Shown here piece by piece: positions 1 through 9,541 of a stretch of 64,000 nt of DNA; the stretch's first letter is position 1; every line of letters starts with the position of its first letter. The position numbers were made by a program, and so were the translations under genes. The stretch is from Echinicola marina (lineage in GTDB: Bacteria; Bacteroidota; Bacteroidia; Cytophagales; Cyclobacteriaceae), in the NCBI RefSeq assembly GCF_020463795.1, contig NZ_CP080025.1, positions 5,535,001 through 5,599,000 of the forward strand, in the 5' to 3' direction. Below the pieces are notes generated by a model. It was not told the DNA's origin. It ran no database searches and saw nothing but the letters and a program-made list of their open reading frames with translations.

Positions 1-1167
1 TCCATGACAGCGCAACAAATATTCACTCATCCCCCAGTTTCCTCCTTTGAGAAACAGCTTTTGCCCATTAATATAGAAGGTCATCACAGGCCATCCTGCG
101 GCATTTTTCTCAAACCTATAGTCATAGTCCTTTATCCCAAAAGTAATTTCTTTCTGATCGGAAATAACACCATCGACACTACAGGTCAACTCGCAAGTAT
201 AAAGATTGGGCTCACCATATCCATTTGGCCACCACAGTTGGGGATCCTTAATAATTAATTCTGAAAAGTCCTTTTTATCAATATAGATTTTCGAAGTAGC
301 CCCAGGTTCCAAGGTGATGTTCTTAGAGAATTTAATATTCCCAGGTTGAATGACACCTGAAATTTTGGCTTCCATTTTAGAAGATGAGGCATTTTTCAGT
401 GCCGAGGAAATAAAAAGATAGGCTACTTCATTGGACTCCAGCTGTGACCTGATCCAAGGATCTTCCATGGTCACATCACCGGCTATATTAAGATAGACAT
501 CTCCGGTAATACCTGCCAATCTTCCTGGAACATATGGCATCCAATCCCATCCAGCAGCCGACAGATAGGTAGGACTGGCTGTTACGCCAAATCCTTCTTT
601 GGACTCCCGACTCTTTTTCTGATCAGCATCAGTAATCAATACAGCAATAGCATTTCTCCCGGTCCTATTCACCAAATCAGTCACATCATATTTGGTCCGT
701 AGCATTTGACCACTGACATCTTTGGTAGATACCTGGTTTCCTGACAGTTTCATGCCATTAAAATAAAAATCTGCATATCTATTGGTATTATCAAAATGCA
801 ACCAAACCCGTTTCCCTTCTTGATAATCCTCCGGAAGGTTGAATTCCGTCCGATACCAAAAAGGACGGTTGTAGAATGCTTCATCCACTTGGTAAATATT
901 ATCAGAAAAATTGGGATCTTTTTCCAAACCGGCATCAACATATGCGGTAAAAATAACTCCAGGAACCAAGCCCTTTACATAATCCGCCATGCTATGCCCC
1001 GGAAGAGACAATTCAAATCCAGAGGCTGCCACCTCATCTTGAGGTTTAATTTCCCACTCTATTTGTGGGTTGACACTATTTAAGGACATCCTTAAGGTTT
1101 GGGCATAGGTACCATAGTAGCACAACAAAGTACTACACAGCCACCACGTGAATTTCAGCTTATTCAT
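1..1167 (-). CDS. Glycoside hydrolase family 2 enzyme, N-terminal part (cut by window edge)
   Basis: The minus-strand frame is open from ATG at 1167 to the window edge, giving 389 residues without the C-terminal catalytic part. It begins with a signal peptide ending near TYAQ. A sugar-binding jelly-roll domain follows (RPFWYRTEFNLPEDYQEG, then DNTNRYADFYFNG), and then an immunoglobulin-like domain with LWWPNGYGEPNLY near residues 307-321. FLKGGNWG near the edge is where the TIM barrel of exo-beta-glucosaminidase or beta-mannosidase type GH2 enzymes normally begins. The catalytic glutamates lie outside the window, so the substrate cannot be set. The 503-bp upstream region carries two LacI-type operators, which suggests co-regulation with the mannosidase operons. 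The family call is firm; the specificity is a guess. Confidence 0.85.
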   Translation of the reverse strand, partial: MNKLKFTWWLCSTLLCYYGTYAQTLRMSLNSVNPQIEWEIKPQDEVAASGFELSLPGHSMADYVKGLVPGVIFTAYVDAGLEKDPNFSDNIYQVDEAFYNRPFWYRTEFNLPEDYQEGKRVWLHFDNTNRYADFYFNGMKLSGNQVSTKDVSGQMLRTKYDVTDLVNRTGRNAIAVLITDADQKKSRESKEGFGVTASPTYLSAAGWDWMPYVPGRLAGITGDVYLNIAGDVTMEDPWIRSQLESNEVAYLFISSALKNASSSKMEAKISGVIQPGNIKFSKNITLEPGATSKIYIDKKDFSELIIKDPQLWWPNGYGEPNLYTCELTCSVDGVISDQKEITFGIKDYDYRFEKNAAGWPVMTFYINGQKLFLKGGNWGMSEYLLRCHG

Positions 1168-1250
1168 TATTGTTAATTTGGTATTTATAGGTTTATTGGT
1201 TTTCTCTTATTCAATTATTTCAATCCCACTTACTCCTGCTTTGAACATAA

Positions 1251-1266
1251 GTTAAACGTTTTAGCT
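1251..1266 (-). promoter_or_regulatory. LacI-type operator candidate, GH2 upstream region
   Basis: On the minus strand it reads AGCTAAAACGTTTAAC, with a palindromic core AAACGTTT and the central CG typical of LacI-family operators. It is 84 bp upstream of the GH2 start codon. It matches the sites at 1521, 20855, 21275, 32742 and 32958. Confidence 0.6.
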
Positions 1267-1520
1267 ATTTGCTAAAAAATCATCAATCTTCACTGTTCTA
1301 CCTATCATAACTTGATCTCCATTCCTTAAATCACACTAAAACTAATCCCAACCTCTTCTAGTCTTTTACATAGCATCCACATTCAAAAAAGCATTGTAAA
1401 TACTTAAATCCCTGTAATTATTAAAAGATGGCATCATTTACTTATTCATCTATCACATCGTTCATTATTACCATCTTACATTAGTTTTCACTTTAAGATA
1501 CTTCAGTAACGAACGATTAG

Positions 1521-1536
1521 ATTAAACGTTTTAGCA
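1521..1536 (-). promoter_or_regulatory. LacI-type operator candidate, distal GH2 site
   Basis: On the minus strand it reads TGCTAAAACGTTTAAT. It directly follows TTACATTG, a degenerate -7-like box, as the sites before the SusD and GH38 operons follow theirs. If that box is used, the GH2 leader would be about 360 nt long. Confidence 0.55.
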
Positions 1537-1670
1537 ATGTAATAAAAAGATTTGAAAATTTAATTTTAGGAAAATAAATAATACTAATCATCTGACTTTT
1601 GGACTCTTGGGTATTTGACAATGAGCACAAATCCAAGCCTCAAATTAAGCCTGTCTTTATACCTAAATCA

Positions 1671-2996
1671 TCATTTCACCAGTTTTCGCTCCAAATCCTC
1701 CAATGATACTCCCTTGGTTTCAGGCATGATAAAATGAGTAAACAAAAGCTGCAAGACCATAAAGCCTGCGAATAAAACAAAGACTATCCAAGGAGCAAAA
1801 GAGTTGATCAGTACAGCTCCGAAAAGAGCAATAATGGCGGCAAACACATTTAATAAGCCTGATCCCCATGCCTGCCCAAACGATCGAATCTCATTTGGGA
1901 AAATTTCAGACAAGAATACCCAAATGACCGCTCCCTGACCAACAGCGTGTGAGGCAATAAATAGGAGCATGAATATCAATTTAAACATGGCCGGCATAGA
2001 AAAGTAGAAACCATATGCGATACAGAACAGACTAATGATATAGCCCACTGAACCAATGTACATCAGTAGCTTCCTTCCTGCCCTATCGATTAAATAAATC
2101 CCCACAAATGTAAAAATCAAATTGACCAGCCCTACCGAAACAGAACTGAGGAGTGAATCAGAAGTGGCCAGTCCTGCCTTTTCTAAGATTTCTGGAGCGT
2201 AGAACAAGACAAAACTGATACCCGAAAATTGATTAAAAAAAGCCATCAAAAAGGATATCATCAATATTTGTCGGTATTTTCCTGAAAACAAACGTACAGT
2301 GCTTGGTTTATTGCTTTCGGTACGCAAAAGCATTTGAGCAAAAGCCTGTTCGGCCTCGCTTTTGGACATAGACAAAGTCAAAACCCGTCTACCTTCCTCA
2401 TATCTATTCCGACTGACAATCAACCACCTAGGACTCTCAGGGACAAAAGGTATAAAAACAGTAAATAACAATGCAGGAACCAATTCGATTCCCAACATCC
2501 AGCGCCAATCATCTTCTCCTCCTGTTCCATCCAATAGGTAATTGGATAAGAAAGCCATCAAAATCCCAAAAACAATATTAAACTGAAAGAGCATCCCCAA
2601 CTTCCCTCTGTCCCGGGCTGTCGCAATCTCTGAAATATAGGCAGGCGCAGCGATAGATCCTACTCCGGCTCCCAGACCTCCTACAAACCGAAAAAAAGAA
2701 AATGAATACGGATCATTTACCAGAGCAGAACCAATGGCCGAAACCGTAAAAAAAACACCAACCCAAAGCACGGTGGACTTTCTCCCCAGCCTTTCGGTGG
2801 GATATCCACCTAACAAAGCTCCCACAACAGTTCCCCAAAGCGAAATGGAAATAATGAAAGTACCATGAAACCAATCCGAACTTTCCCAAAGGCTTTTCAA
2901 GGGAAGATTTACTCCAGAAATAACCACAGAATCAAAACCAAAGAGAAAGCCTACCGTCGACACAATAAATGCGTAACGCAACAACTTATTTTTCAT
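1671..2996 (-). CDS. MFS sugar porter (sugar:H+ symporter type)
   Basis: This 441-residue inner-membrane transporter has about 12 hydrophobic segments. Sugar-porter signatures are present: YPTERLGRKS after TM2, VPESPRWLI before the central loop, LIDRAGRKLL after TM8 and MPETKGVSLEDLE at the C-terminus. The family imports monosaccharides with protons. The gene lies 35 bp after the LacI regulator and presumably shares its transcript, so it probably imports the sugar released by the region A and B enzymes. Mannose is a guess based on the neighbouring GH92 and GH38 genes. Length and motifs are normal for the family. Confidence 0.9.
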   Translation of the reverse strand: MKNKLLRYAFIVSTVGFLFGFDSVVISGVNLPLKSLWESSDWFHGTFIISISLWGTVVGALLGGYPTERLGRKSTVLWVGVFFTVSAIGSALVNDPYSFSFFRFVGGLGAGVGSIAAPAYISEIATARDRGKLGMLFQFNIVFGILMAFLSNYLLDGTGGEDDWRWMLGIELVPALLFTVFIPFVPESPRWLIVSRNRYEEGRRVLTLSMSKSEAEQAFAQMLLRTESNKPSTVRLFSGKYRQILMISFLMAFFNQFSGISFVLFYAPEILEKAGLATSDSLLSSVSVGLVNLIFTFVGIYLIDRAGRKLLMYIGSVGYIISLFCIAYGFYFSMPAMFKLIFMLLFIASHAVGQGAVIWVFLSEIFPNEIRSFGQAWGSGLLNVFAAIIALFGAVLINSFAPWIVFVLFAGFMVLQLLFTHFIMPETKGVSLEDLERKLVK

Positions 2997-3031
2997 GGGG
3001 CAAAATAAAGGTTCGTGTCCCCAATTTTATA

Positions 3032-4069
3032 CTAAGATTTATCTTTTGCAACTTTTTCTGTCGAACCTCGCAAAATCAAGGTGGTAGCCAAGGAAACCAT
3101 GCGGTTCACCTTTTGCTTATCATCCTGTCTCAACCTATCCAATAAGGTGTCAATAGCTGTCTGGGAAATCTCTTCTATGGGCTGTGCAATAGCTGAAATT
3201 CCTGGCTTGTAGATCCTAAAAAGATCATGATCATCAAATGACACAATGGCTAAGTCTTCAGGAATTTTCAGTCCCAATTCCCCAATTGCCTCCAGGCCAC
3301 TTATTCCTAAATAATTGGTCCCAAATAACACTGCATCAAAACCCTGGTGGTTTTTAAGGATATCCGTGATTTCCTTCACATATTCGGAATGCTCTACACG
3401 AAACGGAAGAGGAAAAACATAGGCTTCCAGGCCATTATCTTCCATGGCTTCCTTATAACCAATTATTCGATCCTCTTTCTCAGGTTTGTCAAGTGCCAGT
3501 GCTATAAAGGCAATCTTTTTAAAGCCCTCTTTGACCAAATGGACTACGGCATTATAAACCCCTTCCTCATTATTTACCATAACCACATCGGCAGACATAT
3601 TGCGGAATTTCCGGTCCAAAAGCACCACATCCATCCCTTTTTCCACTAAATCTCGAATATCTTCCTCCATGCCCATGGTAGGCGCTATGATGCAGCCATC
3701 TACGCCCAAAGTCTGGAACATGGTCAAAAACTCTTTGGCCCGCTTAATATCATTCTCCGTACTACAATAAACTATCTTATAACCGTTTTGATGGGCTTTT
3801 TCCTCAATCTTTTTGGCAATACTGGCAAAAAACGGATTGGAAATATCCTCTACCATAAGGCCGATGATATTGGTCTTTCCTGTCCTTAAGCCCTTTGCTA
3901 CCATATTGGGTATATACCCCTCCTCCTTCACTTTTTTCAAAACCTTGGCAACAAGCTTATCACTGATCCGCTTTTCCTTGGCTTTGCCGTTAAGAATAAA
4001 TGAAATCGTGGTGGTGGATATATTGAGTTGTTTTGCTATGTCACTGATGGACACCTTGCTTCTGGCCAT
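3032..4069 (-). CDS. LacI family transcriptional regulator
   Basis: This 345-residue protein starts with the LacI helix-turn-helix (SISDIAKQLNISTTTISFIL, about residues 6-25) and the hinge helix region (NMVAKGLRTGKTNIIGLMV). A periplasmic-binding-protein-like effector domain follows (ISNPFFASIAKKIEE, then GVDGCIIAPT, then IVSFDDHDLFRI). It is probably a repressor released by a sugar ligand. Its likely targets are the CGTTTTAGC-type sites in this window, found upstream of the SusD-led operon, the GH38-led operon and GH2. It sits between a sulfatase and a sugar porter, as a local regulator would. The ligand is not determinable from the sequence. Confidence 0.92.
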   Translation of the reverse strand: MARSKVSISDIAKQLNISTTTISFILNGKAKEKRISDKLVAKVLKKVKEEGYIPNMVAKGLRTGKTNIIGLMVEDISNPFFASIAKKIEEKAHQNGYKIVYCSTENDIKRAKEFLTMFQTLGVDGCIIAPTMGMEEDIRDLVEKGMDVVLLDRKFRNMSADVVMVNNEEGVYNAVVHLVKEGFKKIAFIALALDKPEKEDRIIGYKEAMEDNGLEAYVFPLPFRVEHSEYVKEITDILKNHQGFDAVLFGTNYLGISGLEAIGELGLKIPEDLAIVSFDDHDLFRIYKPGISAIAQPIEEISQTAIDTLLDRLRQDDKQKVNRMVSLATTLILRGSTEKVAKDKS

Positions 4070-4201
4070 TGCATTTTGAATTAAACTTAAAATTATCTAA
4101 AAAACTTAAATTAACCTTCATAAATAAAATATAAACGTATACACAATCATCTTTATGACTTGCGATTAGCATGATATTAATTATCCTAACATTACCCACT
4201 C

Positions 4202-5728
4202 TTATTCACTCATATCATCAAAATTTCTATTGCTTACTTCCCGAAATTCTTCCAAGGATTTATCATCACCATATTTCTCCATCAATTTTTTAAGATCCTC
4301 CTTTAATTTAACCACTATATCAGCATATTCTTGATTATCGATAATATTATTGAGTTGTTCTGGATCTTTCTTATTATCATATAACTCCCATTCATCAATA
4401 TCATAATAGAAATGCGCCAGGGTATAACGATCTGTTCTTATACCATAATGAGGCTGTACATGGTGCCACATAGGAAACTCATAATAATGATAGTAGAGGG
4501 CATTTCTCCACTTCTCAGGTTGTTCGCCCTTCAATATGGATGCAAAACTTTCTCCATGGGTCCTATGATCTGTTTCTATACCAGCGATATCTAGTAGTGT
4601 AGGTGCTAAATCAATATTACCAATAATAGCATCACTTTCTGATCCAGCCCTTACTTTATTGGGATATCGAACTATAAAAGGCATTCGAAGTGATTCCTCA
4701 TAGATAAACCGCTTATCAAAAAATCCATGGTCTCCAAGATAGAATCCCTGATCTGAAGTCAAAACGATCATTGTATTGTCGGTTAATCCATTTTCATCAA
4801 GATAATCCAAAACCCTTCCCACATTGTCATCTACAGATTTTACTGTAGCTAGATAGTCTTTTATAAAACTTTGGTATCTCCACTTTTTGGTCTCTTCTCT
4901 ACTCATTCCTTCAGGCGTGTTAATAAAAAGATGTTCCATTTCCATTTCAGTATCACCTGCAGTTTTTTCCCTTCCTTTGTAATTATCGTTAAAGGTTGAT
5001 GGATAGGGCATATCACGATCTTTCCATAGATCTGAATAAATGCTATCTCTTACCCAAGAGCGGTGTGGAGCTTTAAATTGCAACAACATCAAAAATGGTT
5101 TTTTGGACTTTTCAGTATTCTTAAGCCAATTTAGAGCAAAATCTGTGGTTATATTGGTGGCATACCCCTCCCTTTTAACTTTTTTGCCATTTTCATTATA
5201 AACAGGATCCCAATAAACTCCCTGTTGCCCTCCAATCTGATGATCATGATATTTATAGGTATCAAAACCTTTTGGCTCACTATTTAGATGCCATTTTCCA
5301 AAAAGGCTGGTGGCATATCCAGCTTCTTGAAATTCCTGCGGAAAAGTCCATTGGCTAGCATCAAACTCACCTCCTTCCCAGTTTTTATAATAGCCGTTGC
5401 GATGGCTATAATCTCCTGTTAGAATTGCAGCCCTGCTTGGACCGCAAATAGCATTTGTACATAATACATCATGAAACAACATTCCTTCCGTGGCTAGTCT
5501 GTCCATATTTGGTGTATCGGCAATGTCTTTAAACCGATTATTATAAGCAGTAATCGCCTGTGTCGTTAAATCATCGGCCATTATATAAATGATATTGGGA
5601 CGATCATTTATCTGTCCTTCTTTATTACTTACTTTTTCCACATTCCCACAGGATTCAAAAAAAAGCCCCAAAAGGGAAAATAAAAAGAGTTTTAATAACA
5701 AAATCCTTCTTGTAAATGTATTTCTCAT
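4202..5728 (-). CDS. Type I sulfatase, exported lipoprotein
   Basis: This 508-residue arylsulfatase-family (S1) enzyme has a hydrophobic N-terminus ending in a possible lipobox Cys27 (LFFESC). The conserved metal Asp pair is D52-D53 (IIYIMADD). The CxPSR signature is CGPSR at residues 95-99, so Cys95 would be converted to formylglycine. GKWHL and SDQGFYLGDHGFFDKR are further active-site blocks. The enzyme would remove sulfate esters from a glycan in the periplasm or at the outer membrane. Its place between the ROK and LacI genes of the mannosidase operon suggests that the substrate glycan is sulfated. No formylglycine-generating enzyme is present in the window. Confidence 0.92.
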   Translation of the reverse strand: MRNTFTRRILLLKLFLFSLLGLFFESCGNVEKVSNKEGQINDRPNIIYIMADDLTTQAITAYNNRFKDIADTPNMDRLATEGMLFHDVLCTNAICGPSRAAILTGDYSHRNGYYKNWEGGEFDASQWTFPQEFQEAGYATSLFGKWHLNSEPKGFDTYKYHDHQIGGQQGVYWDPVYNENGKKVKREGYATNITTDFALNWLKNTEKSKKPFLMLLQFKAPHRSWVRDSIYSDLWKDRDMPYPSTFNDNYKGREKTAGDTEMEMEHLFINTPEGMSREETKKWRYQSFIKDYLATVKSVDDNVGRVLDYLDENGLTDNTMIVLTSDQGFYLGDHGFFDKRFIYEESLRMPFIVRYPNKVRAGSESDAIIGNIDLAPTLLDIAGIETDHRTHGESFASILKGEQPEKWRNALYYHYYEFPMWHHVQPHYGIRTDRYTLAHFYYDIDEWELYDNKKDPEQLNNIIDNQEYADIVVKLKEDLKKLMEKYGDDKSLEEFREVSNRNFDDMSE

Positions 5729-5862
5729 CTCATTTAGTTCTTAATCTAATGCTAGTATTTTGCACGTTATATTTCTTGAAAATTCAATCCTCTGACTAAA
5801 TTTCCCTCATGATCTATTTTATAGACTTCTTACAGCCCATTCGACACTTCGCCTATATTCAA

Positions 5863-6990
5863 CTAAAATTTGGCTTGAGAATGGCTGGAAACTATTTCCA
5901 ACTCACGAAGCGAAAAGGCATAGGCTCCTATAGCAACTGCCTCATTTGTACTTAACCTCGAAAGACCTATAGGAATCTTCTTCTCTGGACGGTAAAGCAC
6001 TTTTTCACCCTGGCTAAATGGCACCTCTATTTCATAAACTTTATCCGTAATAAATTCCTGCCAAGACGCTTTGTCATCCACATTATAAACAGTGGAAACA
6101 ATTCTGGGTACTTTTATACCTTGATCCATTTCTATCACCCCATTTAAATGTTCTATCACTTTAGGTAAAATCAAAGAAGATGCCCCAGCTATTCCTCCTC
6201 CTATCACCACTGGCGTATCAATCAAAGTCATCACATGCGCCAATGACTCCCCAATAACAGTAGCCATATTTTCAAATGCCTGATAAGCTATTTCCTGCTC
6301 ACCTGGTATTTTCCCTATCGCAATATCATAGATCTCCCTAGGACTTAACACCCGTTTATCTTTGGTCTTCGCTTTATAGTATTTTTCTATTGCCCTAATG
6401 CTCACAGACTCTTCCGCTATCAAGTTTTGGTTGAGCAGATTTCTGGTCAACCATATTTCTCCTGATGCAGAATTATCCCCTCTACAAAGCTGACCATTCA
6501 TCACCAACCCTCCACCAAACCCTGTCCCCAATGTGACCCCAAACAGGTTATTATATTTTCGGTCAATTCCTAAAGCACTTAGTTTCTGGTTGATTTCAGG
6601 TAGAAAACCACCCATAGCCTCTCCATAAGTAAATAGATCTCCATCATTATTGATAAAAACAGGAAGACCAAACACTCTTTTGAGCATACTCCCCAAGGCC
6701 ACCCCTCCCCTAAAGGCCTGGAAATTAGGTGGATCACCAATGATACCGTTTTTATAGTCCGCAGGACCAGGAAAGGCCATACTAATCGCCACAGGAGCAT
6801 CAGGCAACATTTCCCTAATTTCCTTAAACACCTCGCAAATAGTCCTAAGGCATTTATCCAATTCCCCGGCATGGGAAGGTCTCTTTATTGGGCTTATTAT
6901 TTCATTTCCTGCCTGATACGCTGAAAAAACAAAGGTGGTTCCTCCTGCGTCCAAGGTCATGACCACCCTTTCATCACTATAAATATTCAT
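5863..6990 (-). CDS. ROK family protein, probable sugar kinase
   Basis: This 375-residue cytoplasmic protein has the ASKHA/ROK phosphate-binding motif LDAGGTTF near the N-terminus, the block GVTLGTGFGGGLVMNGQ near the middle, and VVIGGGIAGAS in the adenosine region. The usual ROK zinc motif (CxCGxxGCxE) is absent; the matching stretch reads RGDNSASGEIWLTRN without cysteines. It could phosphorylate an imported hexose such as mannose or glucose. With no helix-turn-helix it is not a ROK repressor. It is longer than typical 300-residue kinases. Gaps of 190 bp and 134 bp on either side hold no clear terminator. Confidence 0.85.
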   Translation of the reverse strand: MNIYSDERVVMTLDAGGTTFVFSAYQAGNEIISPIKRPSHAGELDKCLRTICEVFKEIREMLPDAPVAISMAFPGPADYKNGIIGDPPNFQAFRGGVALGSMLKRVFGLPVFINNDGDLFTYGEAMGGFLPEINQKLSALGIDRKYNNLFGVTLGTGFGGGLVMNGQLCRGDNSASGEIWLTRNLLNQNLIAEESVSIRAIEKYYKAKTKDKRVLSPREIYDIAIGKIPGEQEIAYQAFENMATVIGESLAHVMTLIDTPVVIGGGIAGASSLILPKVIEHLNGVIEMDQGIKVPRIVSTVYNVDDKASWQEFITDKVYEIEVPFSQGEKVLYRPEKKIPIGLSRLSTNEAVAIGAYAFSLRELEIVSSHSQAKF

Positions 6991-7180
6991 TTTTGTTTTT
7001 AAATGGTATGGTTATATTTTCTGATAAAAAAGTCAAAGCCAAAACAAGCGATACCTTACTATATCTGGGCACACAAACAGATTGGTTTTCAAGGGAACGG
7101 GGATCGGCATGAACAGCTTCCCCCCATTACTTAACAATCCTCTTATTTACTTTTCTTCATTTGTCCTGTTACCTACAGAC

Positions 7181-9508
7181 TTATTGACGAACTTCAGTGG
7201 TAAATGAAGAAGGTTCTTCCAATTCAGAAAGTGAAAATGGCCTATCTTCTTCGGCTACAGCACGCGTTTTATTAGGAATATTATCCATCACAAAGGAAAG
7301 TTTTCCTCCATTGATAATCTGGGAATAGGTAATATAATTTTTAGTAAAATCCCGACCATTCAATGTCGCTGATTGGATATAAACATTGTCCGCATTATTG
7401 TTCTTGGCCTCCACCACGAATTCCTTTCCATCTTCCAAAGTAAGGGTAACTTTTTCAAACAAAGGACTTCCAATCACATACTGATCAGTCCCTGGACAAA
7501 CGCTATAAAAACCCATTGCACTCAGTACATACCAAGAAGACATGCCACCCTGATCCTCATCTCCAGGAAAACCTTGTGGAGTGGGATGATAAAGTTCACT
7601 CATAATCTTTCTTACCCTATGCTGGGTTTTCCATGGCTGTCCTATATAGTTGTATAAATAAGCTACATGCTGTACAGGCTGATTACCATGCGCATATTGC
7701 CCCATATTGGCCAATTCCATTTCCCGCATTTCGTGGATCACTTGCCCATAATGCCCCACATCATAGACTGATGGCATTGAAAAGAAAGTATCCAATTTTT
7801 TGGTAAACGGCTCCACTCCTCCCATCAAATTCACCAGTCCATTAATATCATGAAAAACCGACCAAGTATATTGCCAGGCATTGGCTTCTGTAAAAGGATC
7901 TCCCCATGAAATAGGGTTGAAGTCTTCTCCCAAAGCCCATTCCCCATTCCTTTTTTTGCCACGCATAAACCCGGATTCTGGGTCATAAATGTTCTTATAA
8001 TTGTACATCTGACGACCAAATATTCGCGCATAATATTCATTACCTATGGATTTGGCAATTTGATAACCACAGAAGTCATCATAGCTGTATTCTAGGGTTT
8101 TTGCGGCACTTTCCCCAACTACCTTATATGGAATATAGCCCAGCTCAAACCAGTCCTTATGAGCTTCCCTTCCATTGGAACCTCCCCAAGGTCCTTTATT
8201 GGTGATTTCATGGAAATAGGCTTCCAAGGCCTCTGTTGCATCAAATCCGCCCACTCCCTTTACATGTGCATCCGCCAAAAGAGAAATGGCATGATTACCG
8301 ATCATGATACCGGAAGTTCCGGGACAAGACCATGTCGGCAAGAACCCGCTTTGCTCCTGTGCGTCCAAAAGAGACTGCATATACCTTGCCTGCATAGTAG
8401 GGTGCAATATATTGCTCAAGGGAAACTGCGCCCTAAAAGTATCCCAAAACCCATTGTCTGTATACATATATCCTTCGTGGATTTTACCATCGTATGGACT
8501 GAAATAATAAGGGTCTCCCGCTTCGTTGATTTCAAAGAACCGGTGTGAAAACAAGTTGGCCCTAAAGAGGCAGGCATAAAATGTGGCTCGGTCTTTTTCA
8601 CTTCCTCCCTCCACTAGCACACGGCCCATTAATTCATTCCATTTATCCTTTGCTTCTTTTTTGGTTTGCTCCAGGTGCTTATGTCCTTCCAATTCCTGCT
8701 GCATCGTCAAATTCGCTTGTGCTGGACTTATATAAGAAGAAGCAATTTTCACCTGCACCACCGTACCTGGTTTGAACTGAATATAAGCTCCTTTACCATC
8801 ACCTTCGGCTTCCTTCTCCCCCTTTTGAACACTGTTTTCTTTGTTTTCCCAAGTACCATATGACACAAATGGCTGATCAAACTGCAATTCAAAATATGCC
8901 CTGAAATTATCCGGCACCAATAGTCCATTATTCACCCATCCAGTGATTTTTCTGGCCTTAGGGTCAATTTTAACCGAACTTTGTTCAGTATATCCATCAA
9001 ATACCAAGAATGCTTCTTCCCCTTTTGGAAAAGAAAAACGCATGTGCCCTCCTCGGGTGACAGGAGAGATTTCTGCCTGAATGCCATTGTCCAGTTCCAC
9101 ACTGTAATAATGGGGATGAGCCGTTTCATTTTCATGTTTAAAGGCCGTGGCACGTTCATTTTCATTTACAACCAATTCTCCGATAACGGGCATCAAAGAA
9201 AAAGTAGCATAATCATTTACCCAAGGACTACACTGATGAACTTGCTGGAAGCCTCGTATGGTTTCCGCTTTATATTGATATTTCCATCCATCTCCATTTT
9301 TACCTGTTTGTGCAGAAAAAGAATGAACCGGAAAAGGCATAGCAACTGTAGGATAAGTATTTCCATAACTCAAAGACCACTCTGAATCGGTCCCCTGCCT
9401 AGTATCAACCAAGCTCACCAAATCAGGTGTCTTTTTTGGAGCCGTGAAGGCACTGCTCAGGATTACAAAGCAGGCCATCAGGCTCAATTGAATAGGTTTG
9501 ATGTTCAC
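7181..9508 (-). CDS. GH92 alpha-mannosidase, secreted
   Basis: This 775-residue protein has a signal peptide (ILSSAFTAPKK). It follows the GH92 plan: an N-terminal beta-sandwich (VDTRQGTDSEWSLSYGNTYP) and an (alpha/alpha)6 barrel. Conserved barrel blocks are GFWDTFRAQFPL, LPTWSCPGTSGIMIGNHA and HVAYLYNYIGQPWKTQ. GDEDQGGMSSWYVLSAMG near residue 645 carries the conserved acidic active-site residues of the family. GH92 enzymes are calcium-dependent exo-alpha-mannosidases, most often alpha-1,2 or alpha-1,3. The gene starts 33 bp after a SusC gene, so it is probably the periplasmic enzyme for what that transporter brings in. A second GH92 is at 27583-29931. Confidence 0.95.
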   Translation of the reverse strand: MNIKPIQLSLMACFVILSSAFTAPKKTPDLVSLVDTRQGTDSEWSLSYGNTYPTVAMPFPVHSFSAQTGKNGDGWKYQYKAETIRGFQQVHQCSPWVNDYATFSLMPVIGELVVNENERATAFKHENETAHPHYYSVELDNGIQAEISPVTRGGHMRFSFPKGEEAFLVFDGYTEQSSVKIDPKARKITGWVNNGLLVPDNFRAYFELQFDQPFVSYGTWENKENSVQKGEKEAEGDGKGAYIQFKPGTVVQVKIASSYISPAQANLTMQQELEGHKHLEQTKKEAKDKWNELMGRVLVEGGSEKDRATFYACLFRANLFSHRFFEINEAGDPYYFSPYDGKIHEGYMYTDNGFWDTFRAQFPLSNILHPTMQARYMQSLLDAQEQSGFLPTWSCPGTSGIMIGNHAISLLADAHVKGVGGFDATEALEAYFHEITNKGPWGGSNGREAHKDWFELGYIPYKVVGESAAKTLEYSYDDFCGYQIAKSIGNEYYARIFGRQMYNYKNIYDPESGFMRGKKRNGEWALGEDFNPISWGDPFTEANAWQYTWSVFHDINGLVNLMGGVEPFTKKLDTFFSMPSVYDVGHYGQVIHEMREMELANMGQYAHGNQPVQHVAYLYNYIGQPWKTQHRVRKIMSELYHPTPQGFPGDEDQGGMSSWYVLSAMGFYSVCPGTDQYVIGSPLFEKVTLTLEDGKEFVVEAKNNNADNVYIQSATLNGRDFTKNYITYSQIINGGKLSFVMDNIPNKTRAVAEEDRPFSLSELEEPSSFTTEVRQ

Positions 9509-9541
9509 AGATTTATTGTTTTTTTGTGATGATGATAATAA

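Larger units (their letters stand above)
1168..1670. other. Intergenic regulatory region upstream of the GH2 gene
   Basis: This 503-bp AT-rich gap separates the MFS stop from the GH2 start. It contains two 16-bp operator-like sites (1251-1266 and 1521-1536). No convincing ORF is seen. No clear intrinsic terminator for the upstream MFS gene was recognised. The GH2 gene therefore probably has its own LacI-controlled promoter here. Confidence 0.5.

Noticed and set aside
4115-4145. AAACGTATAC before the LacI gene as an autoregulatory operator
   Set aside because: It matches only the AAACG core, lacks GCTA and has no -7 box beside it.
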